Below, one piece after another: positions 7,990-17,293 of a stretch of DNA of 40,790 nucleotides. Made by a program: the position numbers and the translations under genes. The notes below the pieces were generated by a model. The model saw nothing but the letters and a program-made list of their open reading frames with translations, had not been told where the DNA came from and did not search any database. The stretch's first letter is position 1. Every line of letters starts with the position of its first letter. Origin of the DNA: Hydrogenophaga sp. (lineage in GTDB: Bacteria > Pseudomonadota > Gammaproteobacteria > Burkholderiales > Burkholderiaceae_C); NCBI GenBank assembly GCA_018993155.1, contig JAGKSX010000027.1:1-40790 (forward strand), written 5' to 3'.

Positions 7990-10512
7990 CTAGGAGGGTG
8001 AGGTCTTGCGCAGGGCAAAGCTCGTGAGCAAGGCCTGTTCGGATTCGAGGAAGAGCGTGTTGAACCGCGCCAGCCAGTTCGGCTCGAACGGCCAGGCGTT
8101 GCTCTCGACCACGCGCGAATGCTGCTTCGCGGTCTCGGACATGGCGTGAGCCCCCATCTCGCCACTCAGGCCGGCCAGCGAATGCAGCGCCTGGCGTGCG
8201 CTTTTGAGGTCGTTGCGCCGCTCGGCAGCCTCCAGATCGGCAATGTGCCCCCGGGCCTGGGCCAGGCCATCGGGCAGCAGGTTCACCATGATGTTCATGC
8301 TCTTGAGCTGCTCGACACGTTCGTCATCCAGCAAGGGCCCATCGATGGTCGCCCCCGCCAGGCGCGCGGGCGACGGCGCCGCCGCCTGGGCCTCACCCAC
8401 CGGACGCTCGCCAATCAGGCGGGCCAGCTCCCCGCGCAAGGCCACCACGTTCACGGGCTTGATGAGAAAGCCGTCCATGCCCGCGTCCCGCGCCGCCTGC
8501 CTGTGCTCCTGCGAGGCATGCCCGGTGAGCGCCACCACGGGAATGTTGCGCACGCCATCGGCCATCGCGCGCAGCTGCCGCGTCGTCTCCATGCCGCCGA
8601 GCACGGGTATCTCCACGTCCATCAGGATCACGGCTGGCCGCACGCCCGCCTTGAGGAACTGCAGGACGTCCTGCCCCTGCTGCGCCTCCACCACCTCCAA
8701 CCCCATGTCCTTCAGGTAGCCTTTGACGACGGCGCGGCTCACCACGTTGTCCTCCGCCAGCAGCACGGAGCTGCCCATGAATGGCGCCGCGTCCTTGGCG
8801 CTGTGGCGCAAGGGCTGGTCCTTGAGCAGGCTCACGATCGCCCCGGCCATCTCAGGCAGGGTGCAAGGCGCGCTCAGGAACCCGTCCATGCCCGCTTCGC
8901 GGGCTTGCGCGCGGGCCTCGTCCGCCGGCCGGACACTGCGCGCCAGCACCGGCACCTGTTCATGCCCGGCGGCCGCCCCCAGGCGGATCTGGCGCACGGT
9001 GTCACAACCATCGAGACCCGGCATGTGAAGGTCTATCACGACGAGGTCATAGGGCACATCCGATGCCAGGCGAAGCAGCTCCAGCGCCTGAGCGCCGTTG
9101 CCGGCCTCGTCGATGCTGCTGCTGCCCACCAGCGCCAGGAGTTGGGCCAGGGTGGCGCGGCGCCGGATCGGATCGTCATCCACCAGCAGCACGCGGGCGC
9201 CGCGCAGCAGCCGCGCGGCATGCCGCATGGCTTCAGCAGTCTGGGCCCGGACCTCCGCCTGCGCCACCGCCGGAAACGACAGCGTGAACACCGTGAACTC
9301 GCCCAAACGCGATGTGCAGGTGATCTCCCCGCCGAAGGCGCGCATGGCGCGCCGGCAAAACGCCAGCCCCAGGCCCGTGCCATCGACCTTGCCGGAGGTC
9401 TGGAAGTCATCGAACAGGTGCTCCATCTTTTCCGGCGCGATGCCGGGCCCTGTGTCGGTCACCGTGATGCGCCGCGCATCCACGGTGACCGTCACCGTGG
9501 CGTCGGGACAGGCCGGCATGTAATACAGCGCGTTCTTGATGAGGTTGAACAGGATCAGCGTCAGGAGGGTTGCATCGCCCTTGAACGTGAAGTCGGTCAC
9601 CTCCGCCAGGCGCACCCGCTCGCGCTGCGCCTCGCTCCCGTAACCGAAGTCGCTCACCGCGCGCTCGGTGCACACCGCCGCCGAAAGGTAGGTGAAACCC
9701 GAGGCATCGAAAGCCCTGCTCTTGAGCTGCTGCAGCGTCACCGTGATCGACTGCAGACCCAGCTTGATCGCGTTGCGGCCCTCGTTCATCACCCGCACCA
9801 TCGCCATGACCTGCTCGCGCGTGTGGGACACCGAGGACTGGGATGGCCCCAGGCGCAGGAAGTCGCGCTCCAGAGTGTCGAAGACACCCTGGATCTTCTG
9901 CATCGGCCCGCGCATCTCGTGCGCGATGGAACCCGCGAGGCTCATGTACAGGCGATGGTGCGCCCGCTCGGCCTGTCTTCTTTCGAAATGGGACAAGGTA
10001 CCGGCCACAAAAAGCAGCGTCGGCGCAGGCAGCCAGATCCAGATGTCCGGCGTGAACGCGGTGCCGGGGTGTGATGCCCAGAACGCGAGCGCCCCAAGGG
10101 CGTATCCAGCGACCAGCATCACCACGGCATTGCGCCAGTCGGCGACCAGAATGACACACACCACGCCGATCACCATGTTCACGAAAGAAAAGCTGTCGCC
10201 CTGATTCTTCAGGGCCGTGAACGTGAGCAGAAACGCCAGGCAGTAGACCGACGTGAAGTAGGCATGCGCGAGGTAGAACGGCTTGGCCTTCGCGGGCCAC
10301 CACGGGCGCAGCGCCAGCGCCAGGCACAACAGGGTGGCGATCGCCCTGAGCGCCAGATTGTCGTAGCGCGGCGGGAGTTGCCCCGTGAAACGCAGCAGAT
10401 AGAAGAGCGGGAAGGCCAGGCTCCCCACAGCCCCCATCCACACCAGGAACGACCTGTTCATGTCGTGATGCGAGCGGTACCTCGCGAACAAACCAGCGGC
10501 CAGTGAGCTCAA
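7990..10512 (-). CDS. Hybrid sensor histidine kinase, CqsS/LqsS-like sensor, two receivers and Hpt
   Basis: An 840-residue inner-membrane phosphorelay kinase. About six membrane spans (22-175) start with FLVWMGAVG and PRYDNLALR, which resemble the alpha-hydroxyketone sensor CqsS of Vibrio. Then come an H-box (SIAHEMRGP, His198), N-box (LFNLIKNALYY, Asn327), G-boxes (DTGPGIAPE, GTGLGLAFCRR) and AFGGEI. Receiver 1 (439-565, Asp494) has Ala548 where a conserved Lys is expected (FLSAPC), so it may be impaired; receiver 2 (582-700, Asp632, Thr663, Lys685) looks intact. A C-terminal Hpt has His777 (ALHSLAGLSGEMGA). I chose the TTG at 10512: GGGAGG stands six bases upstream and the extension matches the CqsS N-terminus. 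ATG at 10461 would lack it. No synthase gene (cqsA) or response regulator is nearby. Ligand and output are unknown. Confidence 0.9.
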   Translation of the reverse strand: MSSLAAGLFARYRSHHDMNRSFLVWMGAVGSLAFPLFYLLRFTGQLPPRYDNLALRAIATLLCLALALRPWWPAKAKPFYLAHAYFTSVYCLAFLLTFTALKNQGDSFSFVNMVIGVVCVILVADWRNAVVMLVAGYALGALAFWASHPGTAFTPDIWIWLPAPTLLFVAGTLSHFERRQAERAHHRLYMSLAGSIAHEMRGPMQKIQGVFDTLERDFLRLGPSQSSVSHTREQVMAMVRVMNEGRNAIKLGLQSITVTLQQLKSRAFDASGFTYLSAAVCTERAVSDFGYGSEAQRERVRLAEVTDFTFKGDATLLTLILFNLIKNALYYMPACPDATVTVTVDARRITVTDTGPGIAPEKMEHLFDDFQTSGKVDGTGLGLAFCRRAMRAFGGEITCTSRLGEFTVFTLSFPAVAQAEVRAQTAEAMRHAARLLRGARVLLVDDDPIRRRATLAQLLALVGSSSIDEAGNGAQALELLRLASDVPYDLVVIDLHMPGLDGCDTVRQIRLGAAAGHEQVPVLARSVRPADEARAQAREAGMDGFLSAPCTLPEMAGAIVSLLKDQPLRHSAKDAAPFMGSSVLLAEDNVVSRAVVKGYLKDMGLEVVEAQQGQDVLQFLKAGVRPAVILMDVEIPVLGGMETTRQLRAMADGVRNIPVVALTGHASQEHRQAARDAGMDGFLIKPVNVVALRGELARLIGERPVGEAQAAAPSPARLAGATIDGPLLDDERVEQLKSMNIMVNLLPDGLAQARGHIADLEAAERRNDLKSARQALHSLAGLSGEMGAHAMSETAKQHSRVVESNAWPFEPNWLARFNTLFLESEQALLTSFALRKTSPS

Positions 10513-10735
10513 ATCGCACCTCCCAAAAAATTGGCAGGGCGATGCTAAGGGGGTGTTCTGTTCACCACAACAGCCCAGAACCCCCTCGGGCAGTGGGCGG
10601 CCCCGAACAAAGTGCACTTGAATCCCAAATGACGTCGTTTCGTTTCCAAATTCAGATCATTGGAACCCGAAGACTGGGACATTCCCTAGGTCGAGAAATA
10701 GGCGAAAAAACGACACGCCCAAGCCACGCTCGAGA

Positions 10736-12016
10736 TCAGCCGCCAGCGATGACCGTGCGCGCCACCACCCGATCGTCCCCCAGCACGATCAGCGCAAACA
10801 GCAGCTCGTCCAGGCTGTTCGCCTGCGAGGTCTTGCGCGCCAGCAAGGGCGTGGCCTGCGGATCGAGCACCACGAAGTCCGCTTCATGGCCGGGCTGCAG
10901 GTTGCCCACCACGCCTTCCAGACCCAGCGCGCGCGCGGCGCCCGCCGTGTGCTGCCACCACAACTGCCCCGGGGTGAGGCTCAGGCCTGGCTTGGTCTGG
11001 CCCTCACGACCCACGCAGTAGGCCGCGAGCATGGTGCGGAACGGCGAGAAGCTGGTGCCACCGCCCACATCGCTCGCCAAACCGTAGCCCATGCCCGCCG
11101 CGTCGGCGGCCAGGTAGTCGAAGAAGCCGCTACCGAGGAACTGGTTGCTGGTCGGGCTCACGGCGGCGGTGGTGCCGGTGGTGGCCATCAGCTCGCGATC
11201 GGCCTGGTCGAGGTGGATGCAGTGGGCGTACACCGCGCGCTGGCGCAGCAGGCCGAAGTCGCCGTACACACCCAGGTAGCTGCGCGACTTCGGGAACAGC
11301 TCGGCCGCCCAGCGCACCTCGTCGCGGTTTTCCGCCACGTGCGACTGGACCCACACGTCGCCGTACTTCGCCGCCAGCTCGCCCGCGCCGCGCAGTTGCT
11401 CGGGCGTGCTGGTGGGGGCGAAGCGCGGTGTGATCGCGTAGCCCAGGCGGTCCACACCGTGCCAGCGCTGGATCAGCGCCTCGGTGTCGATCAGGCTTTG
11501 TTCGGTCTGGTCCCGCACGCCGTCGGGGCTGTGGCGGTCCTGCAGCACCTTGCCGGTGATGAAGCGCAGGCCGCGTGCACGCGCGGCCTCGAACATGGCG
11601 TCCACCGAGGCCGGGTGCGAGGTCGCGAAAGTGAGCGCGGTGGTCACGCCGTTGCGAGAGAGTTCGTCCAGAAAGAAGGCCGCCACCTCGCGCGCGTGCT
11701 CCCGCTCGTGAAAGCGCGACTCGTGCGGAAAGGTGTAGTTCTCCAGCCAGGGCAGCAAGCCTGCAGCGGGCGCGCCGATCACGTCCGTCTGCGGGTAGTG
11801 CACGTGCATGTCGATGAAGCCGGGCGCGATCAGCTGGCCGCTCAGGTCTTCCACCGACACGCCGGGGTAGTTGCCGATCAGCGCAGCATGGTCGCCCGCT
11901 GCGCGCACCACGCGCCGGCCCTGGGCATCGGGGCCGATGACCAGGAGGCCATCGGCGTCGTAAATGGGGCGTTGCTGGTCGTCGAAACGCAGGAGGGCGG
12001 CACGGTAGGCGTTCAT
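10736..12016 (-). CDS. guaD: Guanine deaminase
   Basis: A cytoplasmic amidohydrolase that deaminates guanine to xanthine, the substrate of the XdhAB encoded in this island. With the start at 12016 it has 426 residues, near the usual 430-440. Zinc ligands are visible in IDMHVHYPQTD (HVH at 71-73), in the later QSHVAEN stretch (His), and in the SDVGGGTSFSPF segment (Asp). The PWLENYTFPHE motif is characteristic of GuaD. The frame continues to an ATG at 12052, but MNAYRAALLRFDD at 12016 fits the family better; neither has a strong ribosome-binding site. A GC hairpin (12045-12063, GGGGGC/GCCCCC) lies in the leader. It follows the second BMP binding protein by 74 bases, so the two may form one transcript. 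Confidence 0.92.
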   Translation of the reverse strand: MNAYRAALLRFDDQQRPIYDADGLLVIGPDAQGRRVVRAAGDHAALIGNYPGVSVEDLSGQLIAPGFIDMHVHYPQTDVIGAPAAGLLPWLENYTFPHESRFHEREHAREVAAFFLDELSRNGVTTALTFATSHPASVDAMFEAARARGLRFITGKVLQDRHSPDGVRDQTEQSLIDTEALIQRWHGVDRLGYAITPRFAPTSTPEQLRGAGELAAKYGDVWVQSHVAENRDEVRWAAELFPKSRSYLGVYGDFGLLRQRAVYAHCIHLDQADRELMATTGTTAAVSPTSNQFLGSGFFDYLAADAAGMGYGLASDVGGGTSFSPFRTMLAAYCVGREGQTKPGLSLTPGQLWWQHTAGAARALGLEGVVGNLQPGHEADFVVLDPQATPLLARKTSQANSLDELLFALIVLGDDRVVARTVIAGG

Positions 12017-12090
12017 GCCGCGCAGCTTAACGCCTTGGGCGGCTGGGGGCATATCGCGCCCCCGATAAGGCCCATACCCCCCAGCGGGGC

Positions 12091-13185
12091 TCAGCGCTCC
12101 ACCGAGCCCTGCACGCCTTCCACCAGCCAGTTCATGCCGAGAATCTGCCCGTCGTCCAGTGCCTTGCCGGGCTCAATGACGGTCTTGCCCTGGTTGTCGC
12201 GCACGGCGCTCTTGCGCGCCGCGAACACCGCGAGCTTGCCGGCGGCCATGTCGGCCTGGCGCGCCTGCACCTCGTCGCGCACCTTGGCCGGCACCTTGCT
12301 GCCGAAGCTGTCGACACGGATCATGCCGTCCTTCACCCCGCCCCAGACGCTGGTGCTCTGCCAGGTGCCGTCCAGCACGGCCTGCACGCGGCGGGTGTAG
12401 TAGTCGCCCCAGAGGTGGGTCACGGCGGCGATCTGCGCATCGGGCCCGAAGCGGCGCATGTCGGAGTGGTAGGCCACGGCGAGCCTGCCGCGCTCCTGCG
12501 CGGCCACCATCACGGCGGTGGAGCCGGTGTGGAAGGCCAGCACCTCGGCGCCCTGGTTCATCAGCGTCATGGCCGCGTCGCGCTCGCGCGGTGGGTTGAA
12601 CCACTCACCCAGCCACACCACCTTGACGGTGGCGCGCGGGTTGACCGAGCGCATGCCCAGGGTGAAGGCGTTGACGCCCTGGATCACCTCGGGAATGGGG
12701 AACCCGGCGATGTAGCCCGCCTGCGTGGCCATGCGGCCGGCGGCCACGCCGGCCAGGTAGCGGCCCTCGTAGTAGCGCGCGTTGGCGGTGGCGACGTTGG
12801 GTGCCGTCTTGTAGCCGGTGATGGACTCGAACTTCACGTCCGGGAAGTCGCGCGCCACCTTGAGCGTGGGCTCCATGTAGCCGAAGCTGGGCGTGAAGAT
12901 GATGCGGTGGCCCTGCTGCGCCAGGTCGCGGATCACGCGCTCAGCGTCGGCGCCTTCGGCCACGTTCTCCACGTAGCGTGTCTCGACCTTGTTGCCCAGG
13001 GCGGCCTGCACGGCGAGCCGGGCCTGCTCGTGCTGGCGCACCCAGCCGGCTTCGGTCAGCGGCGTCACGTAGACGAACGCGGCCTTGAGCGGCGGTGTCT
13101 GTGCCTGGGCGGTGGTGGAAAAGGGAAATGAAAAGCTGGCAGCCGCCAGTGCGCACGCGCACCGGGCCACGAGGTTTTTGTACAT
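12091..13185 (-). CDS. BMP-family ABC transporter substrate-binding protein (second copy)
   Basis: A 364-residue periplasmic binding protein of the Bmp/PnrA/Med family, which captures purine nucleosides or bases for an ABC importer. A Sec signal peptide ends at about residue 29 (TTAQAQ), without a lipobox, unlike the copy at 16085-17236. The matching core includes AFVYVTPLTEAGW, ADAERVIRDLAQQG, the FGYMEPTLK segment and the IPIPEVIQGVNAF segment. It is clearly paralogous to the other BMP protein; both share FGYMEP, GYKTA, the EVIR/EVIQ stretch and WGGVKDG/WWGVKEG. An intrinsic terminator just upstream (13219-13246) separates it from the main island operon, so it has its own promoter and may answer to a different ligand. 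AGAGGAACACC precedes the ATG. Confidence 0.9.
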   Translation of the reverse strand: MYKNLVARCACALAAASFSFPFSTTAQAQTPPLKAAFVYVTPLTEAGWVRQHEQARLAVQAALGNKVETRYVENVAEGADAERVIRDLAQQGHRIIFTPSFGYMEPTLKVARDFPDVKFESITGYKTAPNVATANARYYEGRYLAGVAAGRMATQAGYIAGFPIPEVIQGVNAFTLGMRSVNPRATVKVVWLGEWFNPPRERDAAMTLMNQGAEVLAFHTGSTAVMVAAQERGRLAVAYHSDMRRFGPDAQIAAVTHLWGDYYTRRVQAVLDGTWQSTSVWGGVKDGMIRVDSFGSKVPAKVRDEVQARQADMAAGKLAVFAARKSAVRDNQGKTVIEPGKALDDGQILGMNWLVEGVQGSVER

Positions 13186-13213
13186 GGTGTTCCTCTACAT
13201 GGCTTCCGTGAAT

Positions 13214-13246
13214 GAAAAAGCGAGCCGGGGAAGCACCGGGCTCGCT
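13214..13246 (-). terminator. Intrinsic terminator after the 2H phosphoesterase gene
   Basis: On the minus strand AGCGAGCC and GGCTCGCT form an 8-bp stem (13246-13239 with 13226-13219), extendable with one bulge, followed at once by a run of five T. It starts 12 bases after the stop of the 2H phosphoesterase gene and ends 29 bases before the next ATG. It closes the adenine deaminase-phosphoesterase transcript. Confidence 0.8.
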
Positions 13247-13257
13247 GGGGCGTGATT

Positions 13258-13824
13258 TTACCCGGGCCCGGGGCCATCAAACAGATCCAGCTGCCGGGCG
13301 GGCTGCAGCCGCCAGCTGTCGATCACGTCGTAGCCGTAGTGCTCTTCGTGGCCGCCCATCTGGTGCCCTTTGACCAGGAGAATTTCGTCGATGGTCCACT
13401 GGATCGGACGGATCCTGTGGGTGGATCGGGTCGGTGGCGCCCGGTAGCTGATGCTGATGTGCGGCGAGTGCCCCTTCAATCCGAACAGGCCTTCTCCAGC
13501 GAAGGCTGCCTTCACCGCCTCTACCAGCTCGATGAAGCTGGGCGGATTACCGTGCGCGCGGAAAGCCCAATGCGGCCCATCGCAGCGAATCCGGTTCCAC
13601 GTCAGCGTGCAGGCTCGCGCGCGGACGTTCGCGCAGGCACGCCTCAAGCGCTCGATCTCCGATGGCACCTGGAACCTGTCCGACAGCGACTGGTGCCAGT
13701 TCGCTGGATCGAACATCGCGCCTTTCAGCCGGGCCTTCAGCCCCGAGGTTTCCAGCTCGCCCGCCAATGCCCTGCGCTCCCTCAGGGAGGGCATGGCCAC
13801 AACCAGGAAACGGGGTCCGGTCAT
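13258..13824 (-). CDS. 2H phosphoesterase (LigT / 2'-5' RNA ligase family)
   Basis: A 188-residue protein of the 2H phosphoesterase superfamily, whose members open 2',3'-cyclic or cleave 2'-5' phosphodiester bonds in nucleotides or RNA. Two HxS motifs are seen: HQS in NWHQSL (about 43-45) and HIS in HSPHISISY (about 122-124), plus a strand pattern ending in WTIDEILLVKG. A GGAAGG ribosome-binding site precedes the ATG at 13824, and the gene starts 12 bases after the adenine deaminase stop, so the two are one transcript, closed by the terminator at 13214-13246. Its substrate is not known; the setting suggests a purine nucleotide product of RNA breakdown, which is inference. The N-terminal part is shorter than in ThpR-type LigT proteins. 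Confidence 0.82.
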   Translation of the reverse strand: MTGPRFLVVAMPSLRERRALAGELETSGLKARLKGAMFDPANWHQSLSDRFQVPSEIERLRRACANVRARACTLTWNRIRCDGPHWAFRAHGNPPSFIELVEAVKAAFAGEGLFGLKGHSPHISISYRAPPTRSTHRIRPIQWTIDEILLVKGHQMGGHEEHYGYDVIDSWRLQPARQLDLFDGPGPG

Positions 13825-13836
13825 GGCCTTCCGTCC

Positions 13837-14987
<1,151 letters not shown>

Positions 14988-14992
14988 TTCAT

Positions 14993-16015
14993 CTAGCAGG
15001 TGCCGAGCGTGATGCCCAGGCGGTTCAGATAACGGCGGTAGGCGCTGGAGACACGGTCGGCCGGGCCGTGCACTTCGGTCACCGGGAGGGTGCGGCCCAC
15101 CGGCAGTGCGCGCGGTGACTGCGATTCGACCACCGGGCGGTCCTGCGCGAACACCGCGTCCTGGAAGGCGACCAACTCCTGGTCGGTGGAGGGGTCGCCT
15201 TGCGTGGCCATCACGAACCAGGCGGTGCAGAGTTCATGGCCATCGGGCCGGATGAAGAGCGCGATGGCATTGCTCACCGGGTCGCCTTCGGTGGCGTCCT
15301 TGCGCAGGATGGCGGCAAAGGGGTGCGGCACGTCGTATCGGTAGGCGATCCAGGCGCCCCCGTCCGCGCCGGCATAGGCGCGCGGCTGCCAGGCCCGGGC
15401 CTCGCGCACCACCAGGTCAGAGGCCTCCTCGCCCTCTTCGACCGCACCGGTCTGCACCTGCGCGTGGCCGCGCTCGCCCAGCCAGCCTTCGTGCACGAAG
15501 CCGAAATGGCTCAGGTCCAGGAAGTTTTCCACCAGGCGCGGTGCGCTGGTGTTGAGTTCGTAGGGGCCGCACAACACGGTGCGCCAGGCCGGGTCGTCGC
15601 CCGGTGCAAACACCGGCGGCTCGGCCAGGGCCGGGGCCGGGACTTGCGACGGCGTCTCCAGCCGCACCCACACCAGGCCATGGTGCTCGCGCGCCTCGAA
15701 CACCGCGGCGCAGTGGCTGGCCGGCGGCACGAAGTCGGGCGCGGCGGGCACGTGCTGGCAACGGCCCTCGCCGCCGAACTGCCAGCCGTGGTACGGACAT
15801 TCCAGCCGGGTGCCGTGCAAGCCGATCAGCACGCGGCCCAGCGACAGCCTCGCGCCCCGGTGCGGGCAGCGGTCGGCCCAGGCATGCACGCGGTGGACGT
15901 CGTGCGCCTGCTCGCGCCAGAGCACCAGCGGCTGCCCGAGCAGCGAACACGCCACGGGCTGGTCGCGCACCTGGTTCGATGCGATCACGGGGTGCCAGAG
16001 TTGTCGTTCGATCAT
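14993..16015 (-). CDS. Rieske non-heme iron oxygenase, alpha subunit (NdmA/VanA-like group)
   Basis: A 340-residue oxygenase component that hydroxylates or demethylates a small molecule with O2 and electrons from a reductase. The Rieske cluster ligands are Cys50/His52 (CPHRG) and Cys73/His76 (CPYHGW), with a 20-residue gap, about four longer than in NdmA. The mononuclear iron site is ENFLDLSHFGFVH (Asp166 bridge, His169, His174), and the C-terminal VFAQDRPVVESQ is like that of methylxanthine N-demethylases NdmA/NdmB. Its place within a purine importer/deaminase operon suggests an N-alkyl or unusual purine as substrate; that is inference. No reductase gene is in the window. The frame opens with TTG at 16030, but the ATG at 16015 was preferred. 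A terminator lies just upstream. Confidence 0.87.
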   Translation of the reverse strand: MIERQLWHPVIASNQVRDQPVACSLLGQPLVLWREQAHDVHRVHAWADRCPHRGARLSLGRVLIGLHGTRLECPYHGWQFGGEGRCQHVPAAPDFVPPASHCAAVFEAREHHGLVWVRLETPSQVPAPALAEPPVFAPGDDPAWRTVLCGPYELNTSAPRLVENFLDLSHFGFVHEGWLGERGHAQVQTGAVEEGEEASDLVVREARAWQPRAYAGADGGAWIAYRYDVPHPFAAILRKDATEGDPVSNAIALFIRPDGHELCTAWFVMATQGDPSTDQELVAFQDAVFAQDRPVVESQSPRALPVGRTLPVTEVHGPADRVSSAYRRYLNRLGITLGTC

Positions 16016-16032
16016 CGTGGTCTCACTCAAGC

Positions 16033-16060
16033 AAGAAAGCCGCCCGGAGGCGGCTTTCTT
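16033..16060 (-). terminator. Intrinsic terminator after the BMP lipoprotein gene
   Basis: A perfect 12-bp stem, AAGAAAGCCGCC/GGCGGCTTTCTT, with tetraloop 16045-16048, lies 24 bases after the BMP stop and directly before the Rieske start. On the minus strand the T-rich 3' arm (CTTTCTTGCTT) gives the U-tract. It probably makes the transporter transcript more abundant than the downstream enzymes, or separates them. Confidence 0.78.
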
Positions 16061-16084
16061 TTCCAGGACACGCCAGAAGGCGGA

Positions 16085-17236
16085 TCAGTTCGGCACTTTG
16101 CCTTCAACGCCCTTGACGTAGAACTTGATGCCACCGAGGAACTTGTCGTCGGCGACGGTGTCCTTGGCCAGCACTTCCTTGCCGTCGGAACCCAGGATCG
16201 GGCCCTTCCAGATCGAGAAGCTGCCGTCCTTCAGGCCGGCGCGCACGGTGTCGACCTTGGCCTTGACTTCGGCCGGCACGTCTTCAGCGACGGAGACCAT
16301 GTCGATCGCGCCCTCCTTCACGCCCCACCACACGCCGCCGGTGGACCAGGTGCCTTCCAGCACGTCCTTGGTGGCCTTGATGTAGTACGGCGCCCAGTTG
16401 ATCACGGCCGAACCCAGGTGGGCCTTGGGGCCGTAGGCGGTCATGTCGGAATCCCAGCCGAAGGCGCGCTTGCCCAGCTTCTCGGCGGTCTGCAGCACGG
16501 CCGACGAGTCGGTGTTCTGGAACAGGATGTCGGCGCCGCCGTTGATCAGCGAGGTGGCGGCTTCGGTTTCCTTCGGTGGGTCGAACCAGCCGTTGACCCA
16601 GACCACCTTGGTCTTGACCTTGGGGTTCACTGATTGCGCGCCCAGCGTGAAGCTGTTGATGTTGCGGATCACCTCGGGGATTGGGATGGAAGCCACCACG
16701 CCCAGGGTGTTGGACTTGGTCATGCCGCCCGCGATCACGCCGGCCATGTATGCGCCTTCGTAGGTTCGGCTGTCGTAGGTGCGCATGTTCTCGGCGGTCT
16801 TGTAGCCGGTGGCGTGCTCGAACTTCACGTCCTTGAAGTCGGGCGCGATCTTGAGCATGGGCTCCATGTAGCCGAAGGTGGTGCCGAACACCAGCTTGTT
16901 GCCCTGGCCGGCCAGATCGCGGATCACGCGCTCGGCGTCGGCGCTCTCAGGCACGTTCTCGACGAAGCTGGTCACGATCTTGTCGCCGAATTCCTTCTCC
17001 AGCGCCTTGCGGCCGTTGTCGTGCGCAAAGGTCCAGCCGCCGTCGCCCACCGGGCCGACGTAGGCAAACGCGATCTTCAGCGGCGCGGCCTTCGGTGCCT
17101 CGGCCACAGCCGGTGCGGGCGCAGGCGCGGCGGGCGCGGCGGCCTCTTCCTTCTTGCCGCAGCCGATCAGGACGGCGCTGGTCAGCGCGGTCAGCGCGGC
17201 AACCTTCATCAGGGAACGTTTGCTCAGGTCTGTCAT
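16085..17236 (-). CDS. BMP-family ABC transporter substrate-binding lipoprotein
   Basis: A 383-residue binding lipoprotein (Bmp/PnrA family) of the nucleoside/nucleobase importer encoded just upstream. The signal peptide ends in lipobox LIGC with Cys26 as the lipidated residue, followed by an Ala/Pro-rich linker (about 33-51). The core has AFAYVGPVGDGGW, HDNGRKALEKEFG, ADAERVIRDLAGQG, TFGYMEPMLK, IPIPEVIRNINSF and VWWGVKEG. Codon-biased, Lys-rich surface positions are typical of an abundantly made binding protein. It starts 57 bases after the permease stop, with AGAGG before the ATG, and is followed by a strong terminator. It is paralogous to the non-lipoprotein copy at 12091-13185. The ligand (base, nucleoside or a modified purine) cannot be told from sequence. 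Confidence 0.93.
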   Translation of the reverse strand: MTDLSKRSLMKVAALTALTSAVLIGCGKKEEAAAPAAPAPAPAVAEAPKAAPLKIAFAYVGPVGDGGWTFAHDNGRKALEKEFGDKIVTSFVENVPESADAERVIRDLAGQGNKLVFGTTFGYMEPMLKIAPDFKDVKFEHATGYKTAENMRTYDSRTYEGAYMAGVIAGGMTKSNTLGVVASIPIPEVIRNINSFTLGAQSVNPKVKTKVVWVNGWFDPPKETEAATSLINGGADILFQNTDSSAVLQTAEKLGKRAFGWDSDMTAYGPKAHLGSAVINWAPYYIKATKDVLEGTWSTGGVWWGVKEGAIDMVSVAEDVPAEVKAKVDTVRAGLKDGSFSIWKGPILGSDGKEVLAKDTVADDKFLGGIKFYVKGVEGKVPN

Positions 17237-17293
17237 GGATAACCTCTTTGTTGGGAAAGGGTGGAGCGGAAACTATGCAAAAAACAGAAAAGA

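Noticed and set aside
8119-10074. A 651-codon open frame on the plus strand opposite the hybrid kinase
   Set aside because: Low-complexity His/Arg/Gln composition of a shadow frame; the minus-strand kinase explains the codon bias.
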